A program made the translations under genes and the position numbers. Positions 27,492 through 36,473 of a stretch of DNA of 64,000 nt are shown in pieces; the first letter of the stretch is position 1, and each line of letters begins with the position of its first letter. Location of the stretch: NCBI GenBank assembly GCA_001896885.1, contig MKRJ01000013.1, positions 62,001 through 126,000 of the forward strand, in the 5' to 3' direction. The notes under the pieces were generated by a model. It was not told where the DNA came from. It saw only the letters and a program-made list of their open reading frames with translations, and made no database searches. The stretch is from Rhizobiales bacterium 65-79 (GTDB lineage: Bacteria; Pseudomonadota; Alphaproteobacteria; Rhizobiales; Rhizobiaceae).

Positions 27492-28070
27492 CTAGCCGTT
27501 GCCGGCGATGGTGGCCGGATCGATCCATCCGATGTTCCCGTCCGCCCGGCGATAGACGATATTGACCTGGCCGGTTCCCTTCTGGCGGAACACGAACACC
27601 GGGCTGTCGCGGGAATCGAGTTCGATGACGGCGGAGGCGACCGTCATGGTGCGCAGCGATACCGTCGATTCGGCCACGATCGCGGGCGCGTAGTCGTCGG
27701 GTATCTCCGAATCGTCATCCGCCAGAGGTTCGACGATGCGGTAGGCCGCCATCGTGTCCGGCTCCGAGGCGCTAGCCTTGTGCGACTTCAGCCGCCGCTT
27801 GTAGCGTCTCAGCCGCTTCTCGATACGCTCGGCGGCGACATCGAAGGCTGAGGTGGGCTCCTGCGCCTCCGCCGCCGCCTGCAGCGCGATGCCGGTGTCG
27901 AGATGGATCATGCAGTCCGCGGAAAAGCGCGAACCGGATTTCTCCACCGTCACGCGGCCCGAATAGCTGCCGTCGAAATATTTGTCGACCGCTTCGCCGA
28001 TGCGGCCTTCGATGCGCGTGCGGAACGCATCGCCGATATCCATATGCTTGCCAGATATGCGCAGGTTCAT
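27492..28070 (-). CDS. hpf: Ribosome hibernation promoting factor, long form
   Basis: Binds the 30S decoding region and dimerises ribosomes into inactive 100S particles in stationary phase. The 192 residues are the long form: an N-terminal S30AE domain (about 1-105, starting MNLRISGKHMDIGDAFRTRI) and a C-terminal dimerisation domain (about 130-190, with DSPVFVFRQKGTGQVNIVYR and DGNIGWIDP). Long-form HPF beside rpoN and ptsN is the usual alphaproteobacterial order. It lies 348 bp after rpoN, a wide gap that probably carries its own promoter. Confidence 0.93.
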   Translation of the reverse strand: MNLRISGKHMDIGDAFRTRIEGRIGEAVDKYFDGSYSGRVTVEKSGSRFSADCMIHLDTGIALQAAAEAQEPTSAFDVAAERIEKRLRRYKRRLKSHKASASEPDTMAAYRIVEPLADDDSEIPDDYAPAIVAESTVSLRTMTVASAVIELDSRDSPVFVFRQKGTGQVNIVYRRADGNIGWIDPATIAGNG

Positions 28071-28418
28071 CGCAAGTCCGATCCTTCGTTCTTACCCGAC
28101 AGGCCGAGTTTATACCCATGGCCCGTGCGCACAAGGTTTGGCCGCCTCGACGCGACCGGTTGGCAGAATAGACGGCGTTGTGGCGAAGCGCACTTCAAGT
28201 TTTTGATTTTGAACATGATTTTTGAACAACCGCCGGCTTCCGGCACGCCTTTGTCCCCAGCCTTCGGGGATTCCGCCGGAAAGTCATGGGTGGACGCCGC
28301 GTTCTGCATCCCGCAGGTCCGTGCGTCGCCGCCCCGCCTCATGCGGGCGGCCTACTAGTGGGTCTGAACGGGCATGTCAACCGAGGCAGCCGCTTTCCGG
28401 CAGCCGCGCGAACGGCGC
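28071..28418. other. Intergenic region between rpoN and hpf
   Basis: These 348 bp hold no convincing gene. An AT-rich patch at 28198-28231 contains two TTGAAC-like copies and stands out from the GC-rich surroundings; on the minus strand it lies 120-160 bp before the hpf start and is the best place for an hpf promoter. A CTTGAA at 28199-28194 (minus) has no well-spaced -10. The rest shows no repeat or terminator with a T-tract. Confidence 0.4.
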
Positions 28419-29930
28419 TCAGCCGAGCGCCGCGAGCGCCCTCTTCTCGCGCCGACGCTCGACCGAGGAGGGAATGTTCATTCCTTCCCGATACTTGGCG
28501 ACGGTCCTTCGGGCTATGTCGACGCCGTTTTCGCGGAGCTTATCCACAATCGAGTCGTCGGAAAGCACATCCGCCGGCTCTTCCTGCTCGATGAGCTGGC
28601 GGATGCGGTCGCGGACGGCTTCCGAGGAGTGCGCCTCGGCCGACCCCGCGCCGGCGATGGCCGGCGTGAAGAAATAGCGCAGTTCGAACACGCCGCGCGG
28701 AGTGAGCATGTATTTGTTGGCGGAGACCCGGCTGACGGTCGATTCATGCATGCCGATCGCCTCGGCGATGCTCTTCATGTTGAGCGGGCGCAGGTGGCGA
28801 ACGCCGTGGACGAGGAAGGCGTCCTGCTGGCGCACGATCTCCGACGCCACCTTGAGGATCGTTTTGGCGCGCTGGTCGAGGCTGCGCTTCAGCCATGTCG
28901 CGTTCTGCAGGCATTCGGCCAGGAAGTCCTTCTCCGCGCCGTCCTTCGCCGCCGAACTGACCTGCGCATAGTAGGCGTTGTCGACGAGAACGCGCGGCAG
29001 CGTGTCGGGATTGAGCTCGACCTGCCAGCTCCCGTCCGGCGCCGGGCGCACGAGGACATCGGGCACGACGACGTCGGCGGTGCCGCCGGCAAAGGCCATG
29101 CCCGGCTTGGGATCGAGCGCGCGGATTTCGGCCAGCATGTCGAGCAGATCCTCCTGGCCGACGCCGCATAGCCGGGAGAGCGCCTGGAAATCGCGGCGCG
29201 CCAGGAGTTCCAGGTTCCGGAGCAGCGCCGCCATCGCGGGATCGAGCCGGTCGCGCGCGTGAAGCTGCAGCGCCAGGCATTCCGCGAGGTCGCGGGCGAA
29301 AATGCCGGGCGGATCAAAACCCTGGCAGGTGGAAAGCGTCTCGGCGACTGTCTCTTCCTCGATGCCCAGCCGTGCCGCGATCTCCGGAAGCTCCGTGCGC
29401 AGGTAGCCGCTTTCGTCGAGGCTGCCGGCAAGCTCGGCGGCAACGGCTCTTTTGACGGGGTCGGTGAAGGCGAAGGCGATCTGCTCGCGCAAATGATCGT
29501 TCAGCGTCACCGGCGCGGATACGACCTCCTCCAGATCGAACCCGTCGCCGTCGAATGTGCCGCTCCCGCCATGTGCCGACTTCCACTGCGCCGCGAGGTC
29601 GGGGCCGATCCTCTCGCGCACGCCCGGATCGTCGGGAAAGACATTCTCCAGCGAAGCGTCGAGCCGATCCGAGATGGAAGCCGCCGTCCATTCCGGCTCC
29701 GGGCCGCTTTCGGGCGGCGGCTCGGCGTCCGCGCCGTCAGGCGTGTCGCCGGCTGCCGCCCCGCTTGCATCCTCGCCGCGTTCCACCAGCGGATTGCGCT
29801 CGATTTCCTGGTCGATGAAAGCCTCGAGCTCGGCATGGCTCAGCTGCAGCAGCCTGATCGACTGCATCAGCTGCGGCGTCATCACCAGCGATTGCGACTG
29901 CCTCAGTTGCAGCCTGGCCGAGAGCCCCAT
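28419..29930 (-). CDS. rpoN: RNA polymerase sigma-54 factor RpoN
   Basis: Sigma factor for enhancer-dependent promoters (nitrogen assimilation, transport and others). The 503 residues show the three regions: Gln/Leu-rich region I (QLRQSQSLVMTPQLMQSIRL-like), an acidic region II at about 50-120, the core-binding domain, the HTH (SIAEAIGMHESTVSRVSANK) and the RpoN box ARRTVAKYREGMNIP near the C-terminus. In relatives it lies directly downstream of lptB; here it is 12.7 kb away and inverted. Confidence 0.96.
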   Translation of the reverse strand: MGLSARLQLRQSQSLVMTPQLMQSIRLLQLSHAELEAFIDQEIERNPLVERGEDASGAAAGDTPDGADAEPPPESGPEPEWTAASISDRLDASLENVFPDDPGVRERIGPDLAAQWKSAHGGSGTFDGDGFDLEEVVSAPVTLNDHLREQIAFAFTDPVKRAVAAELAGSLDESGYLRTELPEIAARLGIEEETVAETLSTCQGFDPPGIFARDLAECLALQLHARDRLDPAMAALLRNLELLARRDFQALSRLCGVGQEDLLDMLAEIRALDPKPGMAFAGGTADVVVPDVLVRPAPDGSWQVELNPDTLPRVLVDNAYYAQVSSAAKDGAEKDFLAECLQNATWLKRSLDQRAKTILKVASEIVRQQDAFLVHGVRHLRPLNMKSIAEAIGMHESTVSRVSANKYMLTPRGVFELRYFFTPAIAGAGSAEAHSSEAVRDRIRQLIEQEEPADVLSDDSIVDKLRENGVDIARRTVAKYREGMNIPSSVERRREKRALAALG

Positions 29931-30172
29931 TGCCGTCCTGTCCGCGCGTCCCGTTATCTCGCCGGACGGTCTCCGGCGAATTTATTGTGCCGGCAACAAA
30001 AACTGGCCCGGCTCTTGCTTGTCAAGGCGAGGCATACCATGCGGGGTGTTACCGGAGCGTCAATCCACGCCTCTCCGGCAAGCAGGGCAATCGCTTATGG
30101 AAGCATCCACCCCAGCACATCCCGGGCCGGAGACAAGGCGCTGGCAGGCGGATGAGGGGCGTTGCAACGCGC

Positions 30173-30769
30173 CTACGCCAAAATCACTCCCGCTTCCCGC
30201 ATCTTCGCGGTCATCGCCGCCAGCGATCCGCCAAGATCGATGGCGCGACAGGCGTCCATCGCCACTGTCGCCTTGAACCCGCATCGCGCCGCGTCGAGCG
30301 CCGAATAGGCGACGCAGAAATCGGTCGCGAGGCCGGTAAAAGTCACTTCGTCTATGCCGCGCTCTCGGAGATAGCCGCCGAGGCCGGTCGGCGTTTTGTG
30401 GTCGTTCTCGAAGAAGGCCGAATAGGAATCGATCCCCTTGCGGAAGCCCTTGCGGATGACGAGTTCCGCCTTGGTCCATTCGAGGCCGAGACGGAAGGCG
30501 GCGCCGGCGCTGCCCTGCACGCAATGGTCCGGCCACAAGGTCTGCTCGCCATAGGGCATCGTCACCGTCTCGAACGGGTTCTTGCCGGAATGTTGCGAGG
30601 CGAAGCTCGAATGGCCTTGCGGGTGCCAGTCCTGGGTCAGCACGACATGCTCGAAGCGGGCGATCATCTCGTTGACCAGCGGCACGATCTCGTCGCCGCC
30701 GGCGACCGCCAGCGCGCCGCCGGGGCAGAAATCGTTCTGCAAATCGATGACGATCAGGGCTTCGGCCAT
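30173..30769 (-). CDS. pncA: Nicotinamidase/pyrazinamidase PncA
   Basis: Hydrolyses nicotinamide to nicotinate and ammonia. The 198 residues carry the full signature: catalytic Asp in IDLQNDFCPGGAL, metal-site TQDWHPQGHSSF, and nucleophile Cys in TGLATDFCVAYSALDA. The ATG at 30769 is preferred, with a GAGG site upstream, over a longer in-frame reading to 30859. Usual role is NAD salvage. It is divergent, with a 127-bp gap, from a molybdenum-hydroxylase/6-hydroxynicotinate-reductase-like operon, which raises the possibility of a link to nicotinate breakdown; that link is inference. Confidence 0.92.
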   Translation of the reverse strand: MAEALIVIDLQNDFCPGGALAVAGGDEIVPLVNEMIARFEHVVLTQDWHPQGHSSFASQHSGKNPFETVTMPYGEQTLWPDHCVQGSAGAAFRLGLEWTKAELVIRKGFRKGIDSYSAFFENDHKTPTGLGGYLRERGIDEVTFTGLATDFCVAYSALDAARCGFKATVAMDACRAIDLGGSLAAMTAKMREAGVILA

Positions 30770-30896
30770 GCGGCGTTCCTCCATCGGCACGGGATATGCC
30801 GGAGGGTGGACCGGAAAACCTCTCTTTGACAAGTGGCGTGGCGCTGATATCATTTGCATACCAATGAATTTCGCCGGGAAATCCGGCTGGGGAGCG

Positions 30897-31769
30897 ATGG
30901 TCCGTTACGCGAAACCGCATTCGCTGGAAGAGGCGCTGGCGTTGCTCGCCGAAGGGCCGTGGCGCATCCTGGCGGGCGGCACGGATTTCTATCCGGCGCT
31001 CGGCGCGAAGCCGCTCAGGGAAAACGTTCTGGACATCAACGGGCTGCCGGAGATGCGCGGCATATGCGAGGACGACAGCCATGACGACAGCCATATCGTC
31101 ATCGGCGCGCGCACGACCTGGACGGCGATCGCCCGTGCGGACCTGCCGCCTGCTTTCGATGCGCTGAGGGCGGCCGCGCGGGAGGTCGGCTCCGTGCAGA
31201 TCCAGAATGTCGGCACGGTGGCCGGCAATCTCTGCAACGCCTCGCCCGCCGCCGACGGCGTGCCCGCGCTGATGGCGCTCGACGCGGAGGTCGAACTGCG
31301 CTCGGCGGGCGAAACGCGCCGCCTGCCGCTCGGAAAATTCATCCTCGGCAACCGCAAGACCGCCATCCGCCCCGGCGAGATGGTGACCGCGATCCGTATT
31401 CCCAAGGCATCGGCGCGCGGCGCTTCCGCCTTCGTCAAGCTCGGCGCCCGCCGCTATCTGGTCATCTCCATCGCCATGGCGGCCGCGCGGCTGGTAGTCG
31501 GAGCGGAAGGGCGCATCGTGGAAGCGGCCGTCGCCGTCGGCTCCTGCTCGGCGGTGGCGCGGCGCCTGCGGGAGCTGGAAGCCGCGCTTGTCGGACGCCC
31601 CGCGGATGGCTCGTTGGGCGGCGCGGTCGCGGCGGAACATCTCGCCGGCCTCGCCCCGATCGACGACGTGCGCGGTTCGCGCGCATACCGTATCGAGGCC
31701 GCGCGCGAGATCGTCGCCCGCGCCTTGTGCGGCGCCGCCGGCGTTCCGGAAACGGAGCTTGCCGCATGA
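30897..31769 (+). CDS. FAD-binding subunit of a molybdenum hydroxylase (CoxM/XdhB type)
   Basis: Medium subunit of 290 residues that passes electrons from the [2Fe-2S] clusters to an acceptor through FAD. FAD-binding motifs are AGGTDFYPALG (about residues 25-35) and the TVAGNLCNASPAADGVPALM block, followed by the CO_deh_flav_C-like C-terminal domain. The start is uncertain: ATG 30897 follows a GGGGAG very closely, and ATG 30864 would add 11 residues. Its stop overlaps the next gene (ATGA), so the two are coupled. It is the first gene of the putative N-heterocycle operon. Confidence 0.87.
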   Translation: MVRYAKPHSLEEALALLAEGPWRILAGGTDFYPALGAKPLRENVLDINGLPEMRGICEDDSHDDSHIVIGARTTWTAIARADLPPAFDALRAAAREVGSVQIQNVGTVAGNLCNASPAADGVPALMALDAEVELRSAGETRRLPLGKFILGNRKTAIRPGEMVTAIRIPKASARGASAFVKLGARRYLVISIAMAAARLVVGAEGRIVEAAVAVGSCSAVARRLRELEAALVGRPADGSLGGAVAAEHLAGLAPIDDVRGSRAYRIEAAREIVARALCGAAGVPETELAA

Positions 31770-34732
31770 GCCTCGCCACCGCCGAGATCAGCTTCGAGGT
31801 GAACGGCAGGCCGGTGACGGTCTCCACCTCGCCGGTGGCGCGGCTCTCCTCGGTGCTGCGCGACGAACTGAGGCTCACCGGCACCAAGATCGGCTGCGAC
31901 GCCGGCGATTGCGGCGCCTGCACCGTCATCGTCGACGGCGAGGCTGTCTGCGCCTGCCTGATGCCGGCCGGAGGCGCCTCCGGCGCGAGCGTGCGCACGG
32001 TGGAGGGGCTGGCCAACGGGCAACTCTCGGCGCTTCAGGCCTCGTTCCTCGAACATGGCGCGGCGCAATGCGGCATTTGCACGCCAGGCTTCCTCGTCGC
32101 CGCGACGGCGCTTCTGGAGAAGGTTCCCCATCCGGACGAGGCGCAGGTGATGGACGCGCTCGGCGGGGTGCTCTGCCGCTGCACCGGCTACCGCAAGATC
32201 GTCCAGGCGGTGCTGGCGGTGGCGGGGGGCAATTCGACCTCGAGGGGCTCGTTCGAGGCACCCCCCTCTGTCCTGCCGGACATCTCCCCCACAAGGGGGG
32301 AGATCGGCTTCCACTCCGGTCGCCGCCAATCGCCGGCGTTGGAGATTGAGGCTGTCGCTGATGACAGCGTAATCTCCCCCCTTGTGGGGGAGATGTCCGG
32401 CAGGACAGAGGGAGGTGCGAAGGGGCTGTCACGTCCAAACAGGAAGCTTGTCGCTCCGGACGGTCTCGACCTCCGCCTTCCCGCCGCCGGCCATGCGGTA
32501 GGCGCGTCGCCGGTGCGTCTCGACGGCGTTCCCAAGGTTTCGGGAACCGACCGCTTCGGCGCCGACGAGCGCCCGGCCGACGCGCTGTCGGTCCTGGTGA
32601 TCCGCTCGCCGCACTGGCACGCTTCGTTCGGCTTCGGCGACCTCGATGCCTTTGTCCGCGACCGTCCCGGCATCATCGCAATCTATACGGCAAGGGACAT
32701 TCCCGGCCGCAACTGCTTCGGCGTCATCGCGCCCTTCGCCGACCAGCCGGCGCTGGCCGAAGGCGAGGCGCGCTTCCGCGGCGAGGCCGTGGCCCTCGTC
32801 GCCGGCGAGAAGGATGCGGTGGCCGATCTCGATCCGGCCGATTTCCCGATCGAGTGGACCGTGCTGCCGCACACGCTCGAACCTTCGCAGGCGCTGAATG
32901 GTAGCGCGCTCATCCATCCGGGCCGCAAGGGCAACATCCTGACCACCGGCTTCGTCGAGCGCGGCGACCCGGAGCGCGCGCTGGCCGACGCGGCTTTCAT
33001 CGTCACCGGCGCGGTCGACACCTCCTATGTCGAGCATGCCTATATCGAGCCGGAGGCCGGCCATGCCTTCATGGATGGCGACACGCTGGTCATAAAGGCC
33101 TGCACGCAGGCGCCCTATATGGACCGCGACGATACCGCCGCCGTGCTCGGCCTCGCGCCGGAAAAGGTCAGGATCGTGCCGACCGCGACCGGCGGCGGCT
33201 TCGGCTCCAAGCTCGACGTCTCGTTGCAGCCGTTGATCGGGCTGGTGGCGCTGAAGACAGGCCGGCCGGCCTATCTCGCCTATACGCGCTCCGAATCCAT
33301 GGCCTCGACCACCAAGCGCCATCCGGGTTCGATGAAGGCGACGATCGGAGCGGATGCCGAAGGCCGCGTGACCGGCATGGTCTTCGAGGGCGATTTCAAC
33401 ACCGGCGCCTATGCGAGCTGGGGCCCCACCGTGGCGAACCGCGTGCCCGTCCACGCCTCCGGCCCTTATTCGACGCCGAACTATCGTGCGACGGGAAGGG
33501 CGATCCATACGAACGGTCCGATTTCGGGCGCCTTCCGCGGCTTTGGCGTGCCGCAGGCGACGATCATGCAGGAGATGCTCTATGACGAGCTTGCCGGCAA
33601 GATCGGCATGGACCGGCTGGAATTCCGCCTGGGGAACGCCTTCCGCAAGGGATCCGTGACGGCGACCGGGCAGGTGCTGGAAGCCACCGGCATCGTCGAG
33701 TGCCTGGAGGCGTTGAGGCCGCATTGGGCGCGCGCGCTCAAGGATGCCGAGGCGTTCAACGCCGGCCATCAGTCGCGCAAGCGCGGCGTCGGCGTGGCCT
33801 CCTGCTGGTATGGCTGCGGCAACACGGCGCTGCCGAACCCTTCCACCATCAAGATCGGCGTCTCGCCCGCGGGCGAGGTGGTGCTGCATCAGGGCGCGGT
33901 CGATATCGGACAGGGATCGAACACGGTGATCGCGCAGATCGCGGCCGACGCGCTCGGCCTGCCGCTCGGCAAGCTTCGGCTGGTCGGCGCCGACACCTCG
34001 GTCACGCCCGATGCCGGCAAGACCTCGGCCTCGCGCCAGACCTTCATCACCGGCAAGGCGGCCGAAAAGGCCGGCCGCGCGCTGCGCGAAAAGATCCTGC
34101 GCTTCGCCAATGTCTCCGGGAATGCGGTCTTGTCGCTCGACGGCGCGACGCTCACCGTGCGCGAGGGTGACGCCGTCCGCGCCATCGACCTTGCCGCCAT
34201 GGAGGCCGACTGCGACGGCCTCGTCTTCCGTGCGGTCGAGACCTACGACGCGCCGACCACCGCGCTCGACGCCAGGGGTCAGGGCAAGCCCTACGCCGTC
34301 TATGGCTTCGGCGCGCAGATCGCCGAGCTTGAGGTGGACATGAAGCTCGGCACGGTGAAGCTTCTCAAGATCACCGCCGCGCATGATGTCGGCCGCGCCG
34401 TCAATCCGCTTCTGGTCGAGGGCCAGATCGAAGGCGGCATCGCCCAGGGCATCGGCCTGGCGCTGATGGAGGAATATGTTCCCGGCCGCACGGAAAACCT
34501 GCACGATTACCTGATCCCCACCATCGGCGACGTGCCGCCCATCGAGTCGATCCTGGTCGAGGTGCCGGACCCGGAAGGACCGTTCGGCGCCAAGGGGCTC
34601 GGCGAGCATGTGCTGATCCCCACCGCGCCGGCGATCCTCAACGCCATCCGCCACGCGTCGGGCGCGAAGATGGCGAAAGTGCCGGCGACACCGTCACGGG
34701 TGCTGGCGGCGATCTGGGAGGCGAGGGAATGA
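31766..34732 (+). CDS. Fused [2Fe-2S]/molybdopterin hydroxylase of the xanthine dehydrogenase family
   Basis: Molybdenum hydroxylase of 988 residues that would insert an oxygen from water into an N-heterocycle or similar substrate. Residues 1-160 form the small subunit, with plant-type ferredoxin motif GCDAGDCGACTV and second-cluster motifs CGICTPGFL and CRCTGY. Residues from about 225 form the large subunit, with molybdopterin motifs GGGFGSKLD and AFRGFGVPQ, and the catalytic Glu in GAKGLGEHVLIP. The linker at residues 165-217 is encoded by a palindromic repeat inserted in frame. AFRGFG excludes CO dehydrogenase and fits xanthine or nicotinate dehydrogenase relatives. Substrate is not determined. 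Confidence 0.85.
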   Translation: MSLATAEISFEVNGRPVTVSTSPVARLSSVLRDELRLTGTKIGCDAGDCGACTVIVDGEAVCACLMPAGGASGASVRTVEGLANGQLSALQASFLEHGAAQCGICTPGFLVAATALLEKVPHPDEAQVMDALGGVLCRCTGYRKIVQAVLAVAGGNSTSRGSFEAPPSVLPDISPTRGEIGFHSGRRQSPALEIEAVADDSVISPLVGEMSGRTEGGAKGLSRPNRKLVAPDGLDLRLPAAGHAVGASPVRLDGVPKVSGTDRFGADERPADALSVLVIRSPHWHASFGFGDLDAFVRDRPGIIAIYTARDIPGRNCFGVIAPFADQPALAEGEARFRGEAVALVAGEKDAVADLDPADFPIEWTVLPHTLEPSQALNGSALIHPGRKGNILTTGFVERGDPERALADAAFIVTGAVDTSYVEHAYIEPEAGHAFMDGDTLVIKACTQAPYMDRDDTAAVLGLAPEKVRIVPTATGGGFGSKLDVSLQPLIGLVALKTGRPAYLAYTRSESMASTTKRHPGSMKATIGADAEGRVTGMVFEGDFNTGAYASWGPTVANRVPVHASGPYSTPNYRATGRAIHTNGPISGAFRGFGVPQATIMQEMLYDELAGKIGMDRLEFRLGNAFRKGSVTATGQVLEATGIVECLEALRPHWARALKDAEAFNAGHQSRKRGVGVASCWYGCGNTALPNPSTIKIGVSPAGEVVLHQGAVDIGQGSNTVIAQIAADALGLPLGKLRLVGADTSVTPDAGKTSASRQTFITGKAAEKAGRALREKILRFANVSGNAVLSLDGATLTVREGDAVRAIDLAAMEADCDGLVFRAVETYDAPTTALDARGQGKPYAVYGFGAQIAELEVDMKLGTVKLLKITAAHDVGRAVNPLLVEGQIEGGIAQGIGLALMEEYVPGRTENLHDYLIPTIGDVPPIESILVEVPDPEGPFGAKGLGEHVLIPTAPAILNAIRHASGAKMAKVPATPSRVLAAIWEARE
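32258..32418. repeat. Palindromic repeat element inside the molybdenum hydroxylase gene
   Basis: Arms of 47 nt at 32258-32304 and 32372-32418 are inverted copies with one mismatch, around a 67-nt centre. Each arm contains its own small palindrome (ATCTCCCCC...GGGGGGAGAT). The arms share their sequence pattern with the element at 63347-63513. The element is read in frame as a Ser/Gly/Pro-rich linker of about 52 residues between two folded domains. Confidence 0.9.
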
Positions 34733-34744
34733 TGGGTCCCGGTC

Positions 34745-34923
34745 TTTCCCTCCCCCTTGAGGGGAGGGTCGATCCGCATAGCGGATCGGGGTGGGGTGGC
34801 TGCGGCCACGCTCTACCTTCATCTTTGTTCGTCGGTAAGGGAACAGGTCGCGCAGTTGGCGGCGACCCCACCCGTCCAATCGCCTTTGGCGATTGTCCAC
34901 CCTCCCCTCAAGGGGGAGGGAAA
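34745..34923. repeat. Intergenic inverted repeat between hydroxylase and reductase genes
   Basis: Perfect 25-bp arms at 34745-34769 and 34899-34923 (starting TTTCCCTCCCCCTTGAGGGG) flank a 129-nt centre that itself has partial symmetry around GGGGTGGGGT and ACCCCACC. It almost fills the 202-bp gap between the hydroxylase stop and the reductase start. It could fold into a long hairpin in the operon mRNA. Confidence 0.85.
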
Positions 34924-34934
34924 AGGCAGTTCTC

Positions 34935-36473
34935 ATGAGCGAACTCTCCGAGCGCTTCGAGACGCACGATCCGGGCGAGAAGAAGATGGCGGAAAAGATC
35001 CGCTGCGATGCCTGCCCGGTCATGTGTTACATCGCCGACGGCCGCACCGGCGCCTGCGACCGCTACGGCAATGTCGGCGGCCGCATCGTGCGCTGCGATC
35101 CGCTCACTATCCTGGAGCACACGGAAGAGGCGGGCGGCGCGGTCACGCCCTTCCTGGCCGAAGGCGAGGACTGGAACGGCGGACTCGTGAACAGCGGCCG
35201 CCGCTTCGTCAGCGGCATCGGCGCCGGTACCACCTATCCTGATTACAAGCCCGCCCCCTTCATCGTCAGCCAGGAGGTCGAGGGCGTCGACCTCGTCACG
35301 GTGGTGACGGAAGGTATCTTTTCCTATTGCGGCGCCAAGGTGAAGATCGACACCGACCGGCATCTGGGCGACGAGACCGCTCTCGTGCGCGCCGGAGGCG
35401 AGGTGATCGGCCATGTCTCCACCGCCGAATACGGCTCGCAGATGCTGTCGCTGGGCGGCGTGCATCACCTGACCGGCGGCTCCAAGGCGGAGGGCCGCGC
35501 CACCTGCGACGCGCTGCTGGCGCTCTGCAACAAAGAGCCCGTGGAACTTTCGATCGACGGCGGCGTCGATGTCGTCGTGCAGGCCGGAAAGGCGCCGGTC
35601 ATCGACGGCAGGCCCGAGCACCGCATGCGCGTCGGCTGCGGCTCGGCGACGATCGGCATGTTCGCCACGCAATGGAAGGACCTCGTCGACGAGGTGGTGG
35701 TGGTGGACGACCACATCACCGGCGTCGTCTCCGAGCACCAGGCCGGCAAGGTGCTCGGCTGGCAGGACACGGGCATAAGGATCCTCGGGCGCCGCTCGAC
35801 GCCGGGCCGCTATTTCAAGGTCTCCGAGCCGGGGCTCGGCTGGGGCGGCACGACCATCTCCGATCCGCTGCAGATTCTCGGCGAATGGAATCCAAAGAAG
35901 GGCGCGCGGCCCGGCCTGTCGCTGCTGATGGTCTCCACCACCGGCGAGCAGTTCGCCTATTTCGAGCTGGACGGCGATTTGAAGCCGGTCGAAAAGCCGT
36001 TCCCCGAGCGGCTCCGGAAATCGGTCGACCTGATCGAGGACAATTGCGAGCCGGCGCTCTGCACGGTGCTCTTCGTCGGCGGTGCCGGCGGCTCGCTACG
36101 TGCGGGCGTCACGGAGAACCCGGTCAATCTCACGCGCTCGGTCCACGGACTGCAGACCTATGTCACGGTCGGCGGCGCGCCCGTCTACGTGTGGCCGGGC
36201 GGCGGCATCATGCTGATGGTCGATGTCATGCGCACCCCGGACAATTCCTTCGGCTACGTGCCGACGCCCGCGCTGGTGGCCCCGATCGAATTCACGCTGC
36301 GCCGCGACGATTACGAGAAGCTGGGCGGCTATGTGTCGGAGATCCGCACCGTCGAGGACGTGGTTGCGCGCGGCGGCGAGTATCTGAACCCGCGCCGGGG
36401 GGCCGGCGCGCCGGGCGTCAATCCGTGGCCGCCGCTCGCGACCCTGCGGAACGCGCCGGGCAGGCAGCGATGA
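34935..36473 (+). CDS. 6-hydroxynicotinate reductase-like iron-sulfur flavoprotein
   Basis: Protein of 512 residues resembling ferredoxin-dependent 6-hydroxynicotinate reductase (Hnr) of anaerobic nicotinate fermentation, which reduces the pyridone ring to 1,4,5,6-tetrahydro-6-oxonicotinate. An N-terminal cluster motif C-x2-C-x3-C-x9-C lies at residues 24-41 (KIRCDACPVMC and GACDRYGN). A later Cys is in YCGAKVKID. Gly-rich stretches such as TEGIFSYCGA and VGGAGGSLRAG may bind flavin. An alternative start is Met18, just before the cluster. It follows the molybdenum hydroxylase and is coupled to the UPF0280 gene by a 4-bp overlap. In an aerobe the physiological reaction is uncertain. Confidence 0.75.
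   Translation: MSELSERFETHDPGEKKMAEKIRCDACPVMCYIADGRTGACDRYGNVGGRIVRCDPLTILEHTEEAGGAVTPFLAEGEDWNGGLVNSGRRFVSGIGAGTTYPDYKPAPFIVSQEVEGVDLVTVVTEGIFSYCGAKVKIDTDRHLGDETALVRAGGEVIGHVSTAEYGSQMLSLGGVHHLTGGSKAEGRATCDALLALCNKEPVELSIDGGVDVVVQAGKAPVIDGRPEHRMRVGCGSATIGMFATQWKDLVDEVVVVDDHITGVVSEHQAGKVLGWQDTGIRILGRRSTPGRYFKVSEPGLGWGGTTISDPLQILGEWNPKKGARPGLSLLMVSTTGEQFAYFELDGDLKPVEKPFPERLRKSVDLIEDNCEPALCTVLFVGGAGGSLRAGVTENPVNLTRSVHGLQTYVTVGGAPVYVWPGGGIMLMVDVMRTPDNSFGYVPTPALVAPIEFTLRRDDYEKLGGYVSEIRTVEDVVARGGEYLNPRRGAGAPGVNPWPPLATLRNAPGRQR

Noticed and set aside
28167-28199. CTTGAA with a downstream TCTATT on the minus strand as an RpoH promoter for hpf
   Set aside because: Spacing is about 21 bp, too long for a heat-shock promoter, and the -10 is poor.
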